Shown one piece after another: positions 8,309-16,006 of a stretch of DNA of 64,000 bases. Within the stretch, counting starts at the first letter, position 1; the number at the start of each line of letters is the position of its first letter. Position numbers and translations under genes: made by a program. The stretch covers positions 62,001 to 126,000 of the forward strand of contig JBCBQC010000007.1 of NCBI GenBank assembly GCA_039820405.1, in the 5' to 3' direction. The notes under the pieces were generated by a model. The model was given only the letters and a program-made list of their open reading frames with translations. It ran no database searches and was not told where the DNA came from. This DNA comes from CALLVY01 sp937899855. GTDB lineage: Bacteria > Bacteroidota > Bacteroidia > Chitinophagales > Saprospiraceae.

Positions 8309-9040
8309 CTAATACCGATCCCAACGCGCCCGTCGCCCCCGTACATCGTAGTGAATCGTCAAGGTCCCCGGATAACGGCCAATGCCCCCTCCGTCTTTGA
8401 TGACCTCGTTCTCCAAAATCTCCAGCAAAATGCGTTTGTCCTGCTGATCCGTCCGACCATCCCGATTGACATCGCCCACCGCAATGTCCACCGCTTGCCC
8501 CAGTAGGTGACGACTGGCCGGGGCCCCTCCTACCCGCTCGTTGTAGGCCGGGTGCCGGTATCCGTTCACGATGCTAAAGCCCTGGGGATCGGCGTTCCGC
8601 TTGCGCAGGGCTTCCTGTAACTCCAAGGTCTTCAACAGCATTTTTTCATCCAACAGCACCCGCAGCTCCACCTCCCCGTCGCGGAGACACTGCTGGTAGT
8701 ACTGATCTTTACAAATAAAATCCCGGAGTCGAAAGTCACCCACTACTTTTTGATACAGGTGCTCCCGGCGAATCCGGTAGTATTGCGACGAGCGCAACAA
8801 ATCTGCATAAGCTCCTTGATCTGATTTGGTCGCAGTGAGGTAAGGAGCCCCAAGGGCCGCATAGGGTATCCGTTCGTACTGGGTCAAGCGAGTACGCAGT
8901 TCATCGCGGTGGTGAACGGGGGGATTGTGGTGGGTCCAGTCGTAGTACCGCAGCCAGCAACGGTCGAGCAGCGGCCAGTGGAGCAGGAGAGCCAGTGGGC
9001 ACAGGACAACAGCAAACGGGAGGAGCCAGTATTTTTTCAT
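8309..9040 (-). CDS. Peptidase M15-like (D-Ala-D-Ala carboxypeptidase fold) with EF-hand-like insertion
   Basis: A 243-aa exported peptidoglycan-peptidase-like protein. Residues 1-25 form a signal or anchor segment (MKKYWLLPFAVVLCPLALLL). The C-terminal 100 residues carry the M15/DUF882 zinc site: GYRHPAYN, then SRHLLGQAVDIAVG (residues about 172-185) with the His/Asp ligands, and the final ligand in TIHYDVRGRRARWDRY. Between the second and third ligand blocks is DVNRDGRTDQQDKRILLEIL, which fits an EF-hand or dockerin-type calcium loop (DxNxDGxxxxxD). The family should cut peptide cross-links in the periplasm; a calcium requirement is my inference. Confidence 0.8.
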   Translation of the reverse strand: MKKYWLLPFAVVLCPLALLLHWPLLDRCWLRYYDWTHHNPPVHHRDELRTRLTQYERIPYAALGAPYLTATKSDQGAYADLLRSSQYYRIRREHLYQKVVGDFRLRDFICKDQYYQQCLRDGEVELRVLLDEKMLLKTLELQEALRKRNADPQGFSIVNGYRHPAYNERVGGAPASRHLLGQAVDIAVGDVNRDGRTDQQDKRILLEILENEVIKDGGGIGRYPGTLTIHYDVRGRRARWDRY

Positions 9041-9179
9041 GGCTTAAATTTGTGGCCAAGGTAGCCGTTGGAGGTTTATCTGAATTTATCTGCCGCAACA
9101 AAGGCCAGTCGATCAAAAGTGATGGGGAATCGAGATGGTGCGTCGGGGACGGACGGGGCAATTGAATTAGGGGAAGAGG

Positions 9180-9929
9180 TTAAGTGGGTTTGGGAAATAA
9201 TATTCTAAGCAGGGTCAGGTCATCAGAAGCACGAAGACCGTAGTCCGCTTCCAAGGCGTAGACTTGTTGGCGTAGGAAGTCGGGGCCGGCGGTCCGCGGT
9301 GGTACTTGGAGTAGCAGGTGATGGAGAATGGCTTCCGTGGAGCGCGGGGGATAATCGCGATTGTCGAAAGGACGAAAGGTAAAGATCCCATCGGTGGCGA
9401 AGCCCAGGTCCCGGATGGCGGAAAAGCGCAGGCGGCGCTGTCCGCGGTACCACTCGTCGAAGGGCGTCCGCAGGTGATAGGCCAGGTAATCGGGGCGGTC
9501 GTCTTGGTCAAAGTCCCATACCTCACCGTCACAAACCACCAGTCCATCCCCGATTATGCAGAGGTGAGCTTGCCTCGTCGGCTGGTCGAGGAGCCCGAGC
9601 AACAGGGTGCAAAGCAATTCCTCGGTATTTAAGGCGCAGTGGTTTTGGAGCTGACGCAAATCGTTAAAGAGCGTAGCCAGCACATCGGCCAGCAGTTGTT
9701 CGAGGGGCCTGACCGTAGCCAGGCGAAACTCCAAATGGTATTGGTGACGGGCAATTTTGCGCAGCAACTTAGCGAATAGCGTGGCCGCAAAATAACTTTC
9801 CAATCCCATACTACACCCATCCATCAGGGCGACTAGATGGCGGTCCCGCCCGATGGGAGCGACGCAAAAATGATCTTCGTTGTGGTGGAGGTGAAAGGTA
9901 CCCATTTGACTCGTACTGTAAATTTGCAT
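9180..9929 (-). CDS. PP2C-family serine/threonine phosphatase
   Basis: A 249-aa cytoplasmic metal-dependent phosphatase. The family motifs appear in order: NEDHFCVAPIG, the metal-binding LVALMDGCSMG (usually DGMGG), ELLCTLLLGLL, LCIIGDGLVV (the GD of motif 8), LGFATDGIFTF (SDG motif) and RASDDLTLL (the DNxT motif). All metal-coordinating Asp are present, so it is probably active. It would dephosphorylate phosphoserine or phosphothreonine proteins; no kinase gene is adjacent. I use the ATG at 9929 (MQIYSTSQMGTFHLHHNEDH); a TTG 12 bp upstream is also open. The FCP1-like phosphatase gene lies 71 bp upstream on the same strand. Confidence 0.8.
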   Translation of the reverse strand: MQIYSTSQMGTFHLHHNEDHFCVAPIGRDRHLVALMDGCSMGLESYFAATLFAKLLRKIARHQYHLEFRLATVRPLEQLLADVLATLFNDLRQLQNHCALNTEELLCTLLLGLLDQPTRQAHLCIIGDGLVVCDGEVWDFDQDDRPDYLAYHLRTPFDEWYRGQRRLRFSAIRDLGFATDGIFTFRPFDNRDYPPRSTEAILHHLLLQVPPRTAGPDFLRQQVYALEADYGLRASDDLTLLRILFPKPT

Positions 9930-10000
9930 TGGTGAGAACAACCCCCAGCGGCGTCAAATAATTCGATTGCGGACCACAGATTTACAGTTCAGCACCTCAA

Positions 10001-10612
10001 TTATTCGCTCCAATCCTGCCACCATCCCCTTTTCTCCACGCTCCGCACCTGACCCACCGACCGCAGGTAAAGCAAGTAACGGGACAGCCCCAATAGCTCC
10101 CGATCGGTAGGATCCCCCCGAAATTCCCGGGGATAGATGGCATTGCCGTAATTGTCCTGCGCCTTGTGGGGCGAATCGTCAACGATGAGCATGTGGTCCA
10201 GGCGGTAGCCCCGCCGACGCAGTTTGCGCAGTGGCTTGACGTAGTGGTACTGGGGGCCCGGTGCAAGTCCCAGGTGGGCCAGCCGCTCCCGTTGCCAATT
10301 GCGCCGGTAGGTACAACGCGATTGTCCCCAGACGAATGCCAGGGGTAAATCAGCTGGAAATACTTGCGCCACCACTTCCCGAACGTAGTCGTCGCCTGCC
10401 GAAGACCACACCGCCAAGTCGAAGTAGGGCCCTACCCGATCCAAGAATTCGTTCAGGTAGGGTCTTTGGTAGACGTGGTAGTGGTCCAGCCTGAAATCAG
10501 CGGGCCGTTCCAACGCCCGCTCGGTAGCGTAGATCAGGGTCTCATCCAGATCCAGGATCAGCAACATGCGTGCACCAGCCGAAGGAGGGGTTTGCCCGGG
10601 AAGTTTGTTCAT
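10001..10612 (-). CDS. HAD-superfamily phosphatase of the FCP1/SCP (NIF) type
   Basis: A 203-aa protein whose catalytic motif DLDETL (DxDxT, residues about 21-26) comes right after the short N-terminus. The nucleophile and acid/base Asp are both present. Motif II is AVWSSAGDDYV, and the final acidic motif is IVDDSPHKAQDNYGNAI, as in eukaryotic RNA-polymerase-CTD phosphatases and their bacterial NLI-interacting-factor-like relatives. The YQRPYLNEFLDRVGPYFDLA segment is a hallmark of this group. The substrate is a phosphorylated protein or small molecule, unknown here. The nearest neighbour is the PP2C gene, so the two may act in the same signalling step. Confidence 0.8.
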   Translation of the reverse strand: MNKLPGQTPPSAGARMLLILDLDETLIYATERALERPADFRLDHYHVYQRPYLNEFLDRVGPYFDLAVWSSAGDDYVREVVAQVFPADLPLAFVWGQSRCTYRRNWQRERLAHLGLAPGPQYHYVKPLRKLRRRGYRLDHMLIVDDSPHKAQDNYGNAIYPREFRGDPTDRELLGLSRYLLYLRSVGQVRSVEKRGWWQDWSE

Positions 10613-11171
10613 CTGCCATTAGGTTTGGTGGTATAAGCCAACTCGGAGGGGGAATGGTTCCCTGCCCCCGCCGGATAATTTGGGATGGCGCCTCTTTGCT
10701 TGGTGGGGGGATGGTTAGGAATAGAAAGGGATGGGAGTGGGGAAGATGATTGTTTATCGGTTGGCGGGTGGGTTTGGGACTATTCGGCACTGGGGAGAGG
10801 TGGGCTTATTTAGGGGTCACAGGACGATGCAGTATGGCAAGAGTTGAATATGGCAAAAGTTGAAGGGAGTAGGCTTATTTTGGGCCTTGGGTGGGACCCA
10901 CCCTCAAGGTGCGATCACTCACCGCCCCCCTCGATCAACACCGTGCCGAACACAGCCCAATCACCCAGACCTGGGTCCTGATCCCAGTCGTGGAGCAACA
11001 AATGCCTTTTTCACCCTCCGGAACCAGGGAAAAGACACTACATGGACGCTTTTTGCCCTTCCATTCCATAAATTTTAAATACATTTTTTCAATAAAATAT
11101 GTAATCAACTGATAATAATAACTTTGAGACTCAAAAAAAATCGGCCTCTTAATATTAACTATTTTTAAATA
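10613..11171. other. Gene-free region of 559 bp
   Basis: No convincing gene on either strand. It contains an imperfect pair of 15-bp repeats, TATGGCAAGAGTTGA (10833-10847) and TATGGCAAAAGTTGA (10849-10863), and an AT-rich stretch from about 11065 to 11170. The AT-rich part lies just downstream of the ATP-grasp stop codon. Short open frames here have poor composition. I see no hairpin plus T-run terminator. Confidence 0.6.
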
Positions 11172-11888
11172 TCAATGCGAGGCGGCCCGAATGGCGGCGA
11201 TCACCCGTTCCGCTTGGCAACCATTCAAACCCGCCCCCCAAGCGGCATTAAACTCCAAAATAAACCAGCCCCGCTCGGCACTGAACCCCAAATCCAGGAC
11301 GTAGGCCCGGGGTAACTCCGCCGGGGCCACCGCCAAGAAGGTCTGCACCCACTCCCGCGCCAATGCTACCTCCCCCTCCCCCTCGTAAAAAGCCAGGTCC
11401 AATACCTTTCCCGCCAAGACAAAACAGCGTACCTCCCGCTCCACCACTACAACCTCCGATACCATCAGACCGACCTCCATTCCCAAACCCTGGGTTGCTT
11501 CCGCGAGGGCCTTCCGGGAGGCGTAAACGGCCGCCGGAAAAGACTTGGGTACCAATGGTTTTACAAAGCAGGGAAAGGCGCGCTCGGCCAACTCCCCCAG
11601 ACGCTGCCGGACCATCCGACGCTTGACCCACCGCTTGGCCAGCTGGGCCAGCAATTCCTCTCGGGGACTTTCCAGCACCACCCCCAACTGTTGGGCCAGC
11701 ACCTGGCAAAAGGTGTCAAAACCGTACAAGCTCACCTCAACTTCTCCCAACTCAGGGCGCTTCCAAAACTTCGCAATCGACAATACCTTACCGCCCCGAG
11801 CCACCCAGGCCCGAGCCACCGCCTCCCGCTCCGAGTCGTACTTGGCGGGGATCAACAGCACCACTTCTGCACGCCATTGTTCCATCAT
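11172..11888 (-). CDS. ATP-grasp domain protein (DUF4343/R2K-like)
   Basis: A 238-aa cytoplasmic protein. The C-terminal half shows ATP-grasp features: PCFVKPLVPKSFPAAVY (the Lys that contacts ATP), MVSEVVVVEREVRCFVLAGK (the E-x-R-C-F-V loop), YVLDLGFSAERGWFILEFNA, and the Asn in NAAWGAGLNGC. This order matches DUF4343, a minimal ATP-grasp group whose reactions are mostly unknown; ATP-grasp enzymes join a carboxylate to an amine or thiol. It starts 5 bp after the stop of a 50-aa gene on the same strand, which suggests the two are co-translated. A peptide-ligase function on that small protein is only a hypothesis. Confidence 0.7.
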   Translation of the reverse strand: MMEQWRAEVVLLIPAKYDSEREAVARAWVARGGKVLSIAKFWKRPELGEVEVSLYGFDTFCQVLAQQLGVVLESPREELLAQLAKRWVKRRMVRQRLGELAERAFPCFVKPLVPKSFPAAVYASRKALAEATQGLGMEVGLMVSEVVVVEREVRCFVLAGKVLDLAFYEGEGEVALAREWVQTFLAVAPAELPRAYVLDLGFSAERGWFILEFNAAWGAGLNGCQAERVIAAIRAASH

Positions 11889-11893
11889 CTCCC

Positions 11894-12046
11894 CTACCGG
11901 TCAAAACGCGTCTTACGCCGCCGCGACCGCATGCGATCTTCGTGACCGCCAAAATTCTGGTATTCCGTGATGGAAAACAGACTACCAAGGTAACGCAGTA
12001 CCTTTTTCCACCAAGGCGGACGCTCAGTCTTTCTAAATTCTCGCAT
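11894..12046 (-). CDS. Small basic protein upstream of the ATP-grasp gene
   Basis: A 50-aa frame with ATG at 12046 and TAG at 11894-11896, ending 5 bp before the ATP-grasp start. It begins MREFRKTERPPWWKKVLRYL and continues GSLFSITEYQNFGGHEDRMR, ending SRRRKTRFDR. It is strongly basic, with a Trp pair and an Arg/Lys-rich tail; the composition looks like a real protein and unlike a shadow of a neighbour. I do not recognise a family. It may be a partner, substrate or RNA-binding companion of the ATP-grasp protein. It also follows the flavoprotein gene by 81 bp, so it may sit in that operon. Confidence 0.6.
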   Translation of the reverse strand: MREFRKTERPPWWKKVLRYLGSLFSITEYQNFGGHEDRMRSRRRKTRFDR

Positions 12047-12127
12047 GACTATTTTATTTTTTGTGAATCGCGTTTTTGGCTCCCATGGTACCCCTTACTC
12101 GAAAAAGACCAGCCCCCGATCGAATCC

Positions 12128-13318
12128 TTACCGGAGCTGACGCATACTATAGCCCATGGACAAACAGCCCTGGAGCAGAAAGCCTCCCGTTGGAGCGTCC
12201 CAATCCACCATTTCGCCGATGGTAAAAATACGCTCGCAAGCGCGCAGGGAGAAGTTGAGATGGAGCGCCGCGGGATCGATCCCCCCGACCGTAGAAATGG
12301 CCTCTTCCGTAGGACGGAGGGCCCTGACGGTCAAGGGAATGTTCTTAAGGTGACGACACAGTTGCGAGGGGTCGAGAAAGACGGCTTTGGTACTGGAGGA
12401 CTTGACCAGGGCCAGGGCGGCGGCATCCAATCGGAGGGCTTTGGCGTAGTTGCGTGGAGCCTTGTCCGCGATCTTTGCGTGCAGTTGACCAAGGGTATTC
12501 TGCGGCTTTAGGTCCAGTCGGAGCTCGGCGGTACTTGCTTGGGCCAAGTGGTCGCGCAGGGGGCGAATGAGGGGATAGACGGCATTGCCCTCCAAGCCGT
12601 AGTCCGTCAGGCTGGCCTCCCCGGCCTGCCGGTACGTACCGGCGGTGAGGGCGATATTTTTCAAGGGCTTGCCCGCGTGGTGCTGCCGGAGCGCGGTGGG
12701 CCAGTCGATCTCGACACCACAGTTGGAGGGCGCAAAGGGTCGGGTGGGAATACCGCGTCGGCCAAAATGATCCAACCACTCCCCCGTCGATCCGGTGACC
12801 GACCAGGAGGCACCCCCCAGAGCAAAGACCGTGTAATTTGCCATTGGAACTTGGACGGTGCCGTCGGAAAGTTGGAGCTGGGCTTGCCAATCGTCGGTAA
12901 GACCGACAAAGCGGTGCTGTAAATGGAATTGGACCTCAAGGTCTTGGAGTCGGCGGAGCCAGGCTTGTAGGACGGCAATGGGTTTGATGCCGCGCTGGGG
13001 AAATACGCGGCCGCTGCTGCCCACAAAGGTGGGAATGCCCAAACCCGCCAACCACTCCCGCAGCCGTTGGGAATCAAATGCACGAAGAACGGAATGCAGC
13101 AAATCAACCGGATGGTAAACGCTTTCCAGAGCGGTACCCGTGGCGTGGTTGGTGAGGTTAAAACCGCCCTTGCCCGCGACCAAAAACTTTCGCCCCACCG
13201 CCTTGCCTTTCTCGTAAAGGTGAACCTCCCAATGCGGAGCCAGGACCTCTGCCGCCATCAGCCCCGCCGGTCCTCCACCGATGATGTTGACCCGTCCCCG
13301 CTTAGCGTTTTTTCCCAC
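12128..13318 (-). CDS. NAD(P)/FAD-dependent oxidoreductase (TIGR03862/HI0933-like)
   Basis: A 396-aa cytoplasmic flavoprotein. It opens with the FAD-binding Rossmann motif GGGPAGLMAAEVL (residues about 14-26), then YEKGKAVGRKFLVAGKGGFN, which with the following LTN is the fingerprint of HI0933/YhiN-like proteins. The C-terminal half has TVGGIDPAALHLNFSLRAC and GEMVDWDAPTGGFLLQGCLS, both typical. No substrate is established for the group. I start at GTG 13318; the next ATG lies inside the nucleotide-binding motif and would break it. The first 17 bp overlap the end of the helicase gene, so translation is probably coupled. Confidence 0.9.
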   Translation of the reverse strand: MGKNAKRGRVNIIGGGPAGLMAAEVLAPHWEVHLYEKGKAVGRKFLVAGKGGFNLTNHATGTALESVYHPVDLLHSVLRAFDSQRLREWLAGLGIPTFVGSSGRVFPQRGIKPIAVLQAWLRRLQDLEVQFHLQHRFVGLTDDWQAQLQLSDGTVQVPMANYTVFALGGASWSVTGSTGEWLDHFGRRGIPTRPFAPSNCGVEIDWPTALRQHHAGKPLKNIALTAGTYRQAGEASLTDYGLEGNAVYPLIRPLRDHLAQASTAELRLDLKPQNTLGQLHAKIADKAPRNYAKALRLDAAALALVKSSSTKAVFLDPSQLCRHLKNIPLTVRALRPTEEAISTVGGIDPAALHLNFSLRACERIFTIGEMVDWDAPTGGFLLQGCLSMGYSMRQLR

Positions 13319-14630
13319 TGCGCTTGATCGGCTTTTTATACTTGGCTTTCTGCTTCCGACGGTAGGCATTGCCCAAATTGACCTTCTTATTTTTATCCTT
13401 TTTCTCGTGGAAAGCACCCCGCGACTTTTTAAGGGAAGGAACGCGCAGGAAATTTTTTTGCCCATCCTGCGACTTCTCCGCCTCGATCAACTCGGTGGCG
13501 ACGGGCACCTCCGCCGGTAGGTCCTCCATCGGAATCATTTGTTGCATCAGGGTCTCGATGGCTTCCCGTAGCGGTTCTTCCGCATCACTGACCATGCTGA
13601 TGGCCATCCCCCGGTGCTCCATCCGCCCCGTCCGACCGATGCGGTGCAGGTAGTCCTCCGCCTGCTCGGGCAGGTCAAAATTGATCACCTGGCTGACCTC
13701 GGTAAAATCCAGCCCCCGCGCAATCAGGTCCGTAGCGAGTAGCAGGCGGTAGTCCCCCCTTTCGAAGCCCTGCACCGAGCGGATCCGATAGTTTTGCGAT
13801 TTGTTGGAGTGGATGGCGGCACTCTGACCGGGGAATTCTACCTCCACCAAATCTTGCAGCAAATCCACCAACTTTTTGCTCCGCACAAAAACCAAGACCT
13901 TTTCGAAGTCGGATTCCTCGCGCAGCAAGTGCTTGAGGAAATTGGCTTTGGTGTAAAAATTGGGCACCGCCACTCCCCTTTGCTCGATGTTTTCGAGGGG
14001 CGTACCCGAAGCCGCAATTTCAATCTTTTCGGGACCATTAAAATTTTCTTCAATGATCTGGGCCACCTCCGGGCTCAGGGTGGCGGAGAAGAGCAGGTTT
14101 TGTCGGCGCTCGGGCAGGATGTCGATAATATTACGCAGCTGCGTACGAAACCCCAACTGCATCATCTCGTCCACTTCGTCGATCACCAATTGTCGAATCC
14201 CCCGGAGCTGTAGCACCCGCGTCATCGCCAAGTCGTAGAGTCGGCCCGGGGTAGCGACCAGGAGGTCGACCCCTTCGGCAACCAACTGCTTCTGGGTCTT
14301 GATGTTGGTTCCACCGTACACCCCCCCAATACGCACCGTCTGGTAGCGGCTGAGGGCTTGCGCCATCTCGACGACCTGTAGCACCAATTCCCGTGTGGGT
14401 ACCAAAACGAGGATTCGCGGTTCGTTTTGCTTGGAAAAGCGCAATTGACGCAACAATGGCAAGAGGTAGGCCAGGGTTTTCCCCGTCCCGGTTTGGGCGA
14501 CCCCCACTACGTCGCGGCCGGCTAGAATGGGCGAAAAGGCTTCTCGCTGAATGGGAGTCGGTAGGGTGAGGTGCATTTCCTCCAGAGCCTGGAGAAGTGC
14601 TTTATTGAGTTTCAAATCTTCGAAAGTCAC
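13302..14630 (-). CDS. DEAD-box-family RNA helicase (motif II is DEVD)
   Basis: A 442-aa ATP-dependent RNA helicase. Motifs: Q motif (FEDLKLNKALLQALEEMHLT then LPTPIQ), motif I AQTGTGKT (residues about 40-47), PTREL, GG, TPGRL, motif II DEVD (the family usually has DEAD), SAT (FSATLSPEVAQIIEEN), ARGLDF, and HRIGRTGR. The C-terminus is a basic tail rich in Lys and Arg (KKSRGAFHEKKDKNKKVNLG, then NAYRRKQ), suited to binding RNA non-specifically. It should act in ribosome assembly or RNA decay. The start is GTG at 14630, consistent with a promoter box 24 bp upstream. Confidence 0.9.
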   Translation of the reverse strand: MTFEDLKLNKALLQALEEMHLTLPTPIQREAFSPILAGRDVVGVAQTGTGKTLAYLLPLLRQLRFSKQNEPRILVLVPTRELVLQVVEMAQALSRYQTVRIGGVYGGTNIKTQKQLVAEGVDLLVATPGRLYDLAMTRVLQLRGIRQLVIDEVDEMMQLGFRTQLRNIIDILPERRQNLLFSATLSPEVAQIIEENFNGPEKIEIAASGTPLENIEQRGVAVPNFYTKANFLKHLLREESDFEKVLVFVRSKKLVDLLQDLVEVEFPGQSAAIHSNKSQNYRIRSVQGFERGDYRLLLATDLIARGLDFTEVSQVINFDLPEQAEDYLHRIGRTGRMEHRGMAISMVSDAEEPLREAIETLMQQMIPMEDLPAEVPVATELIEAEKSQDGQKNFLRVPSLKKSRGAFHEKKDKNKKVNLGNAYRRKQKAKYKKPIKRSGKKR

Positions 14631-14653
14631 GGCAGCTGATCGTTAATTTGCCA

Positions 14654-14661
14654 CAAAGGTA
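14654..14661 (-). promoter_or_regulatory. Putative -7 box (TACCTTTG) for the helicase operon
   Basis: A perfect TAnnTTTG element on the minus strand, 23 bp before the GTG start at 14630. No TTG at the -33 position was seen. It would drive the helicase, flavoprotein, small protein and ATP-grasp genes if they form one operon. Confidence 0.45.
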
Positions 14662-14673
14662 AGGCTTTTTGGG

Positions 14674-15159
14674 CTACTCCACTTTCATCACCTGAATGGC
14701 CAAGAGCGAAATCAAACAGTAGGCCAGGAAATAGTAAAAACCGGGGTGCAGCGCAGCGTTGATGTTTTCGTTGGACCGGGTGGCGAGAAAGGCCAAAAAT
14801 ACCCCGACGACAAACACGTCCGCCATCGACCACTTCCCAATCGCCCTGACGAATTGGAACCACTGCTGACGCGCGCCAAAGTCTTGGACCGCCAGGACCA
14901 TCATCAGTATCAAGGCCTTTAGAATGGGTACCATCACGCTAAAAAAAAGGATGAGAAAAGCCACCAGGGTATTGTTGTCGCGGTGGAGGCTTTGGATGGT
15001 CTCCAGGATGCTTTGCTGGCTTTGGTAGAGGTTGATCTTTCCCAAAAGGGGCAATTCGGTATTGATCTCGATGCTCAAAATGTCGAAGACCAAACCGGGG
15101 TACAGGCAAATCAGAGAGATCACAATGAGCAGGAGGGCGATTTTATTCTGAGTTTTCAT
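14674..15159 (-). CDS. PqiA-like (paraquat-inducible protein A) membrane protein
   Basis: A 161-aa protein with four membrane segments: the N-terminus (IALLLIVISLICLYPGLVFD), a middle pair (LVAFLILFFSVMVPILKALI, then LMMVLA), VFVVGVFLAFLA, and the C-terminal FLAYCLISLLAIQV. The block RAIGKWSMADVFVVGVFLAF is the PqiA signature. PqiA proteins occur with lipid-transfer (MCE) systems in proteobacteria, but no MCE gene is adjacent and this is a single-domain form. The last 17 bp of the glycosyltransferase gene overlap its start, so expression is probably coupled. Confidence 0.85.
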   Translation of the reverse strand: MKTQNKIALLLIVISLICLYPGLVFDILSIEINTELPLLGKINLYQSQQSILETIQSLHRDNNTLVAFLILFFSVMVPILKALILMMVLAVQDFGARQQWFQFVRAIGKWSMADVFVVGVFLAFLATRSNENINAALHPGFYYFLAYCLISLLAIQVMKVE

Positions 15160-15937
15160 CTGGCATTTTTTTGCGACGACGATTTAGGGCACGGGCTTTT
15201 TGGTACTTCTTGTAAGTATAGTCAAATGCGTACTTCCCCAAGTAAAGTCCAAGACGACCATCGCGGTAGCCCCGACGAATGCCGTACCACTTACAAAACG
15301 CCCCGATGGGACTGAGGTACATTCGCCACCGGGCCAGCGGCTTGTCTTGATCGAGTAAATCCAGGGCCGCGATGTCCGTGTAGTGCTCCAGTTTGCGTTG
15401 GATCTCGGCCTTGGTTTCCATGGTATGGTGAAAGAGTTTACCCCCAATTTTTCCTTCGCGCTGCCCGCCGCGTAGGGATTCGTGGACCCGATTGGAATCC
15501 TGGGTAAAGGAGGCTACCCGCCGGTCGAATAGGCGGATCGGACGATCGGGCGAAACGATGGGGTACATGTTGACGATGGGCTGCCCCAGCACGTACCAGT
15601 GGCGCGACACGGTGTAGGTATCACAGTCGAAGCCCGCGGTTTTGAGCTGCCGGACGGATTGAACAAAATCCGCATCGGGGATTTCGTCGGAGTCTACAAA
15701 TAAGATCCAATCGTATCGGCACTGAGCGGCGGCGTAGTTGCGCTGGCTCTTAAAATCGTCGAGCGGGCGGTGCAAAAAACGCACGGTGGAGAAGTCGGCG
15801 CAGATGGCCTCGGTGGCATCCTGGCTACCACTATCCAGTACGACAATATCTTCGGCAATCCGGGCCAGTTGTACCAGGATTTGCGCGAGGTATTTTTCGC
15901 TGTTGTTGGTCAGTACGTAGGCGGAAATTGAGGTCAT
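15143..15937 (-). CDS. Glycosyltransferase family 2
   Basis: A 264-aa cytoplasmic, membrane-associated transferase. It has the GT-A nucleotide-sugar start (MTSISAYVLTNNSEKYLAQI), VVLDSGSQDATEAICADF, then the DxD-type metal motif ILFVDSDEIP (residues about 80-89), and RLFDRRVASFTQDSNRVHES near the acceptor side. The layout matches WaaE/KdtX-type glucosyltransferases that decorate the LPS inner core, with a basic C-terminus (RALNRRRKKMPDENS) for membrane contact. The real sugar and acceptor are unknown. It shares 17 bp with the PqiA-like gene downstream. Confidence 0.85.
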   Translation of the reverse strand: MTSISAYVLTNNSEKYLAQILVQLARIAEDIVVLDSGSQDATEAICADFSTVRFLHRPLDDFKSQRNYAAAQCRYDWILFVDSDEIPDADFVQSVRQLKTAGFDCDTYTVSRHWYVLGQPIVNMYPIVSPDRPIRLFDRRVASFTQDSNRVHESLRGGQREGKIGGKLFHHTMETKAEIQRKLEHYTDIAALDLLDQDKPLARWRMYLSPIGAFCKWYGIRRGYRDGRLGLYLGKYAFDYTYKKYQKARALNRRRKKMPDENSE

Positions 15938-15950
15938 CAGTGGGTGGGAT

Positions 15951-15988
15951 AAAAAATGGTCGGTTGCTCCAGTTGGAGCAACCGACCA
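15951..15988 (-). terminator. Rho-independent terminator of the DUF937 gene
   Basis: A perfect 15-bp stem: TGGTCGGTTGCTCCA (15957-15971) pairs with TGGAGCAACCGACCA (15974-15988). On the minus strand it is followed by six T (A-run at 15951-15956). It lies 18 bp after the DUF937 stop and just before the glycosyltransferase start, so it separates the two transcripts. Confidence 0.85.
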
Positions 15989-16006
15989 CGATGCGAAAGC
16001 GGGTGT

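Noticed and set aside
10542..10790. An 82-codon frame on the minus strand before the FCP1-like gene
   Set aside because: Pro/Ser/His-rich composition and overlap with the start of a real gene; no family features.
11172..12046. Graspetide-type RiPP cluster
   Set aside because: The 50-aa peptide lacks the repeated Thr/Ser plus Glu/Asp core of known precursors and no exporter or protease is adjacent.
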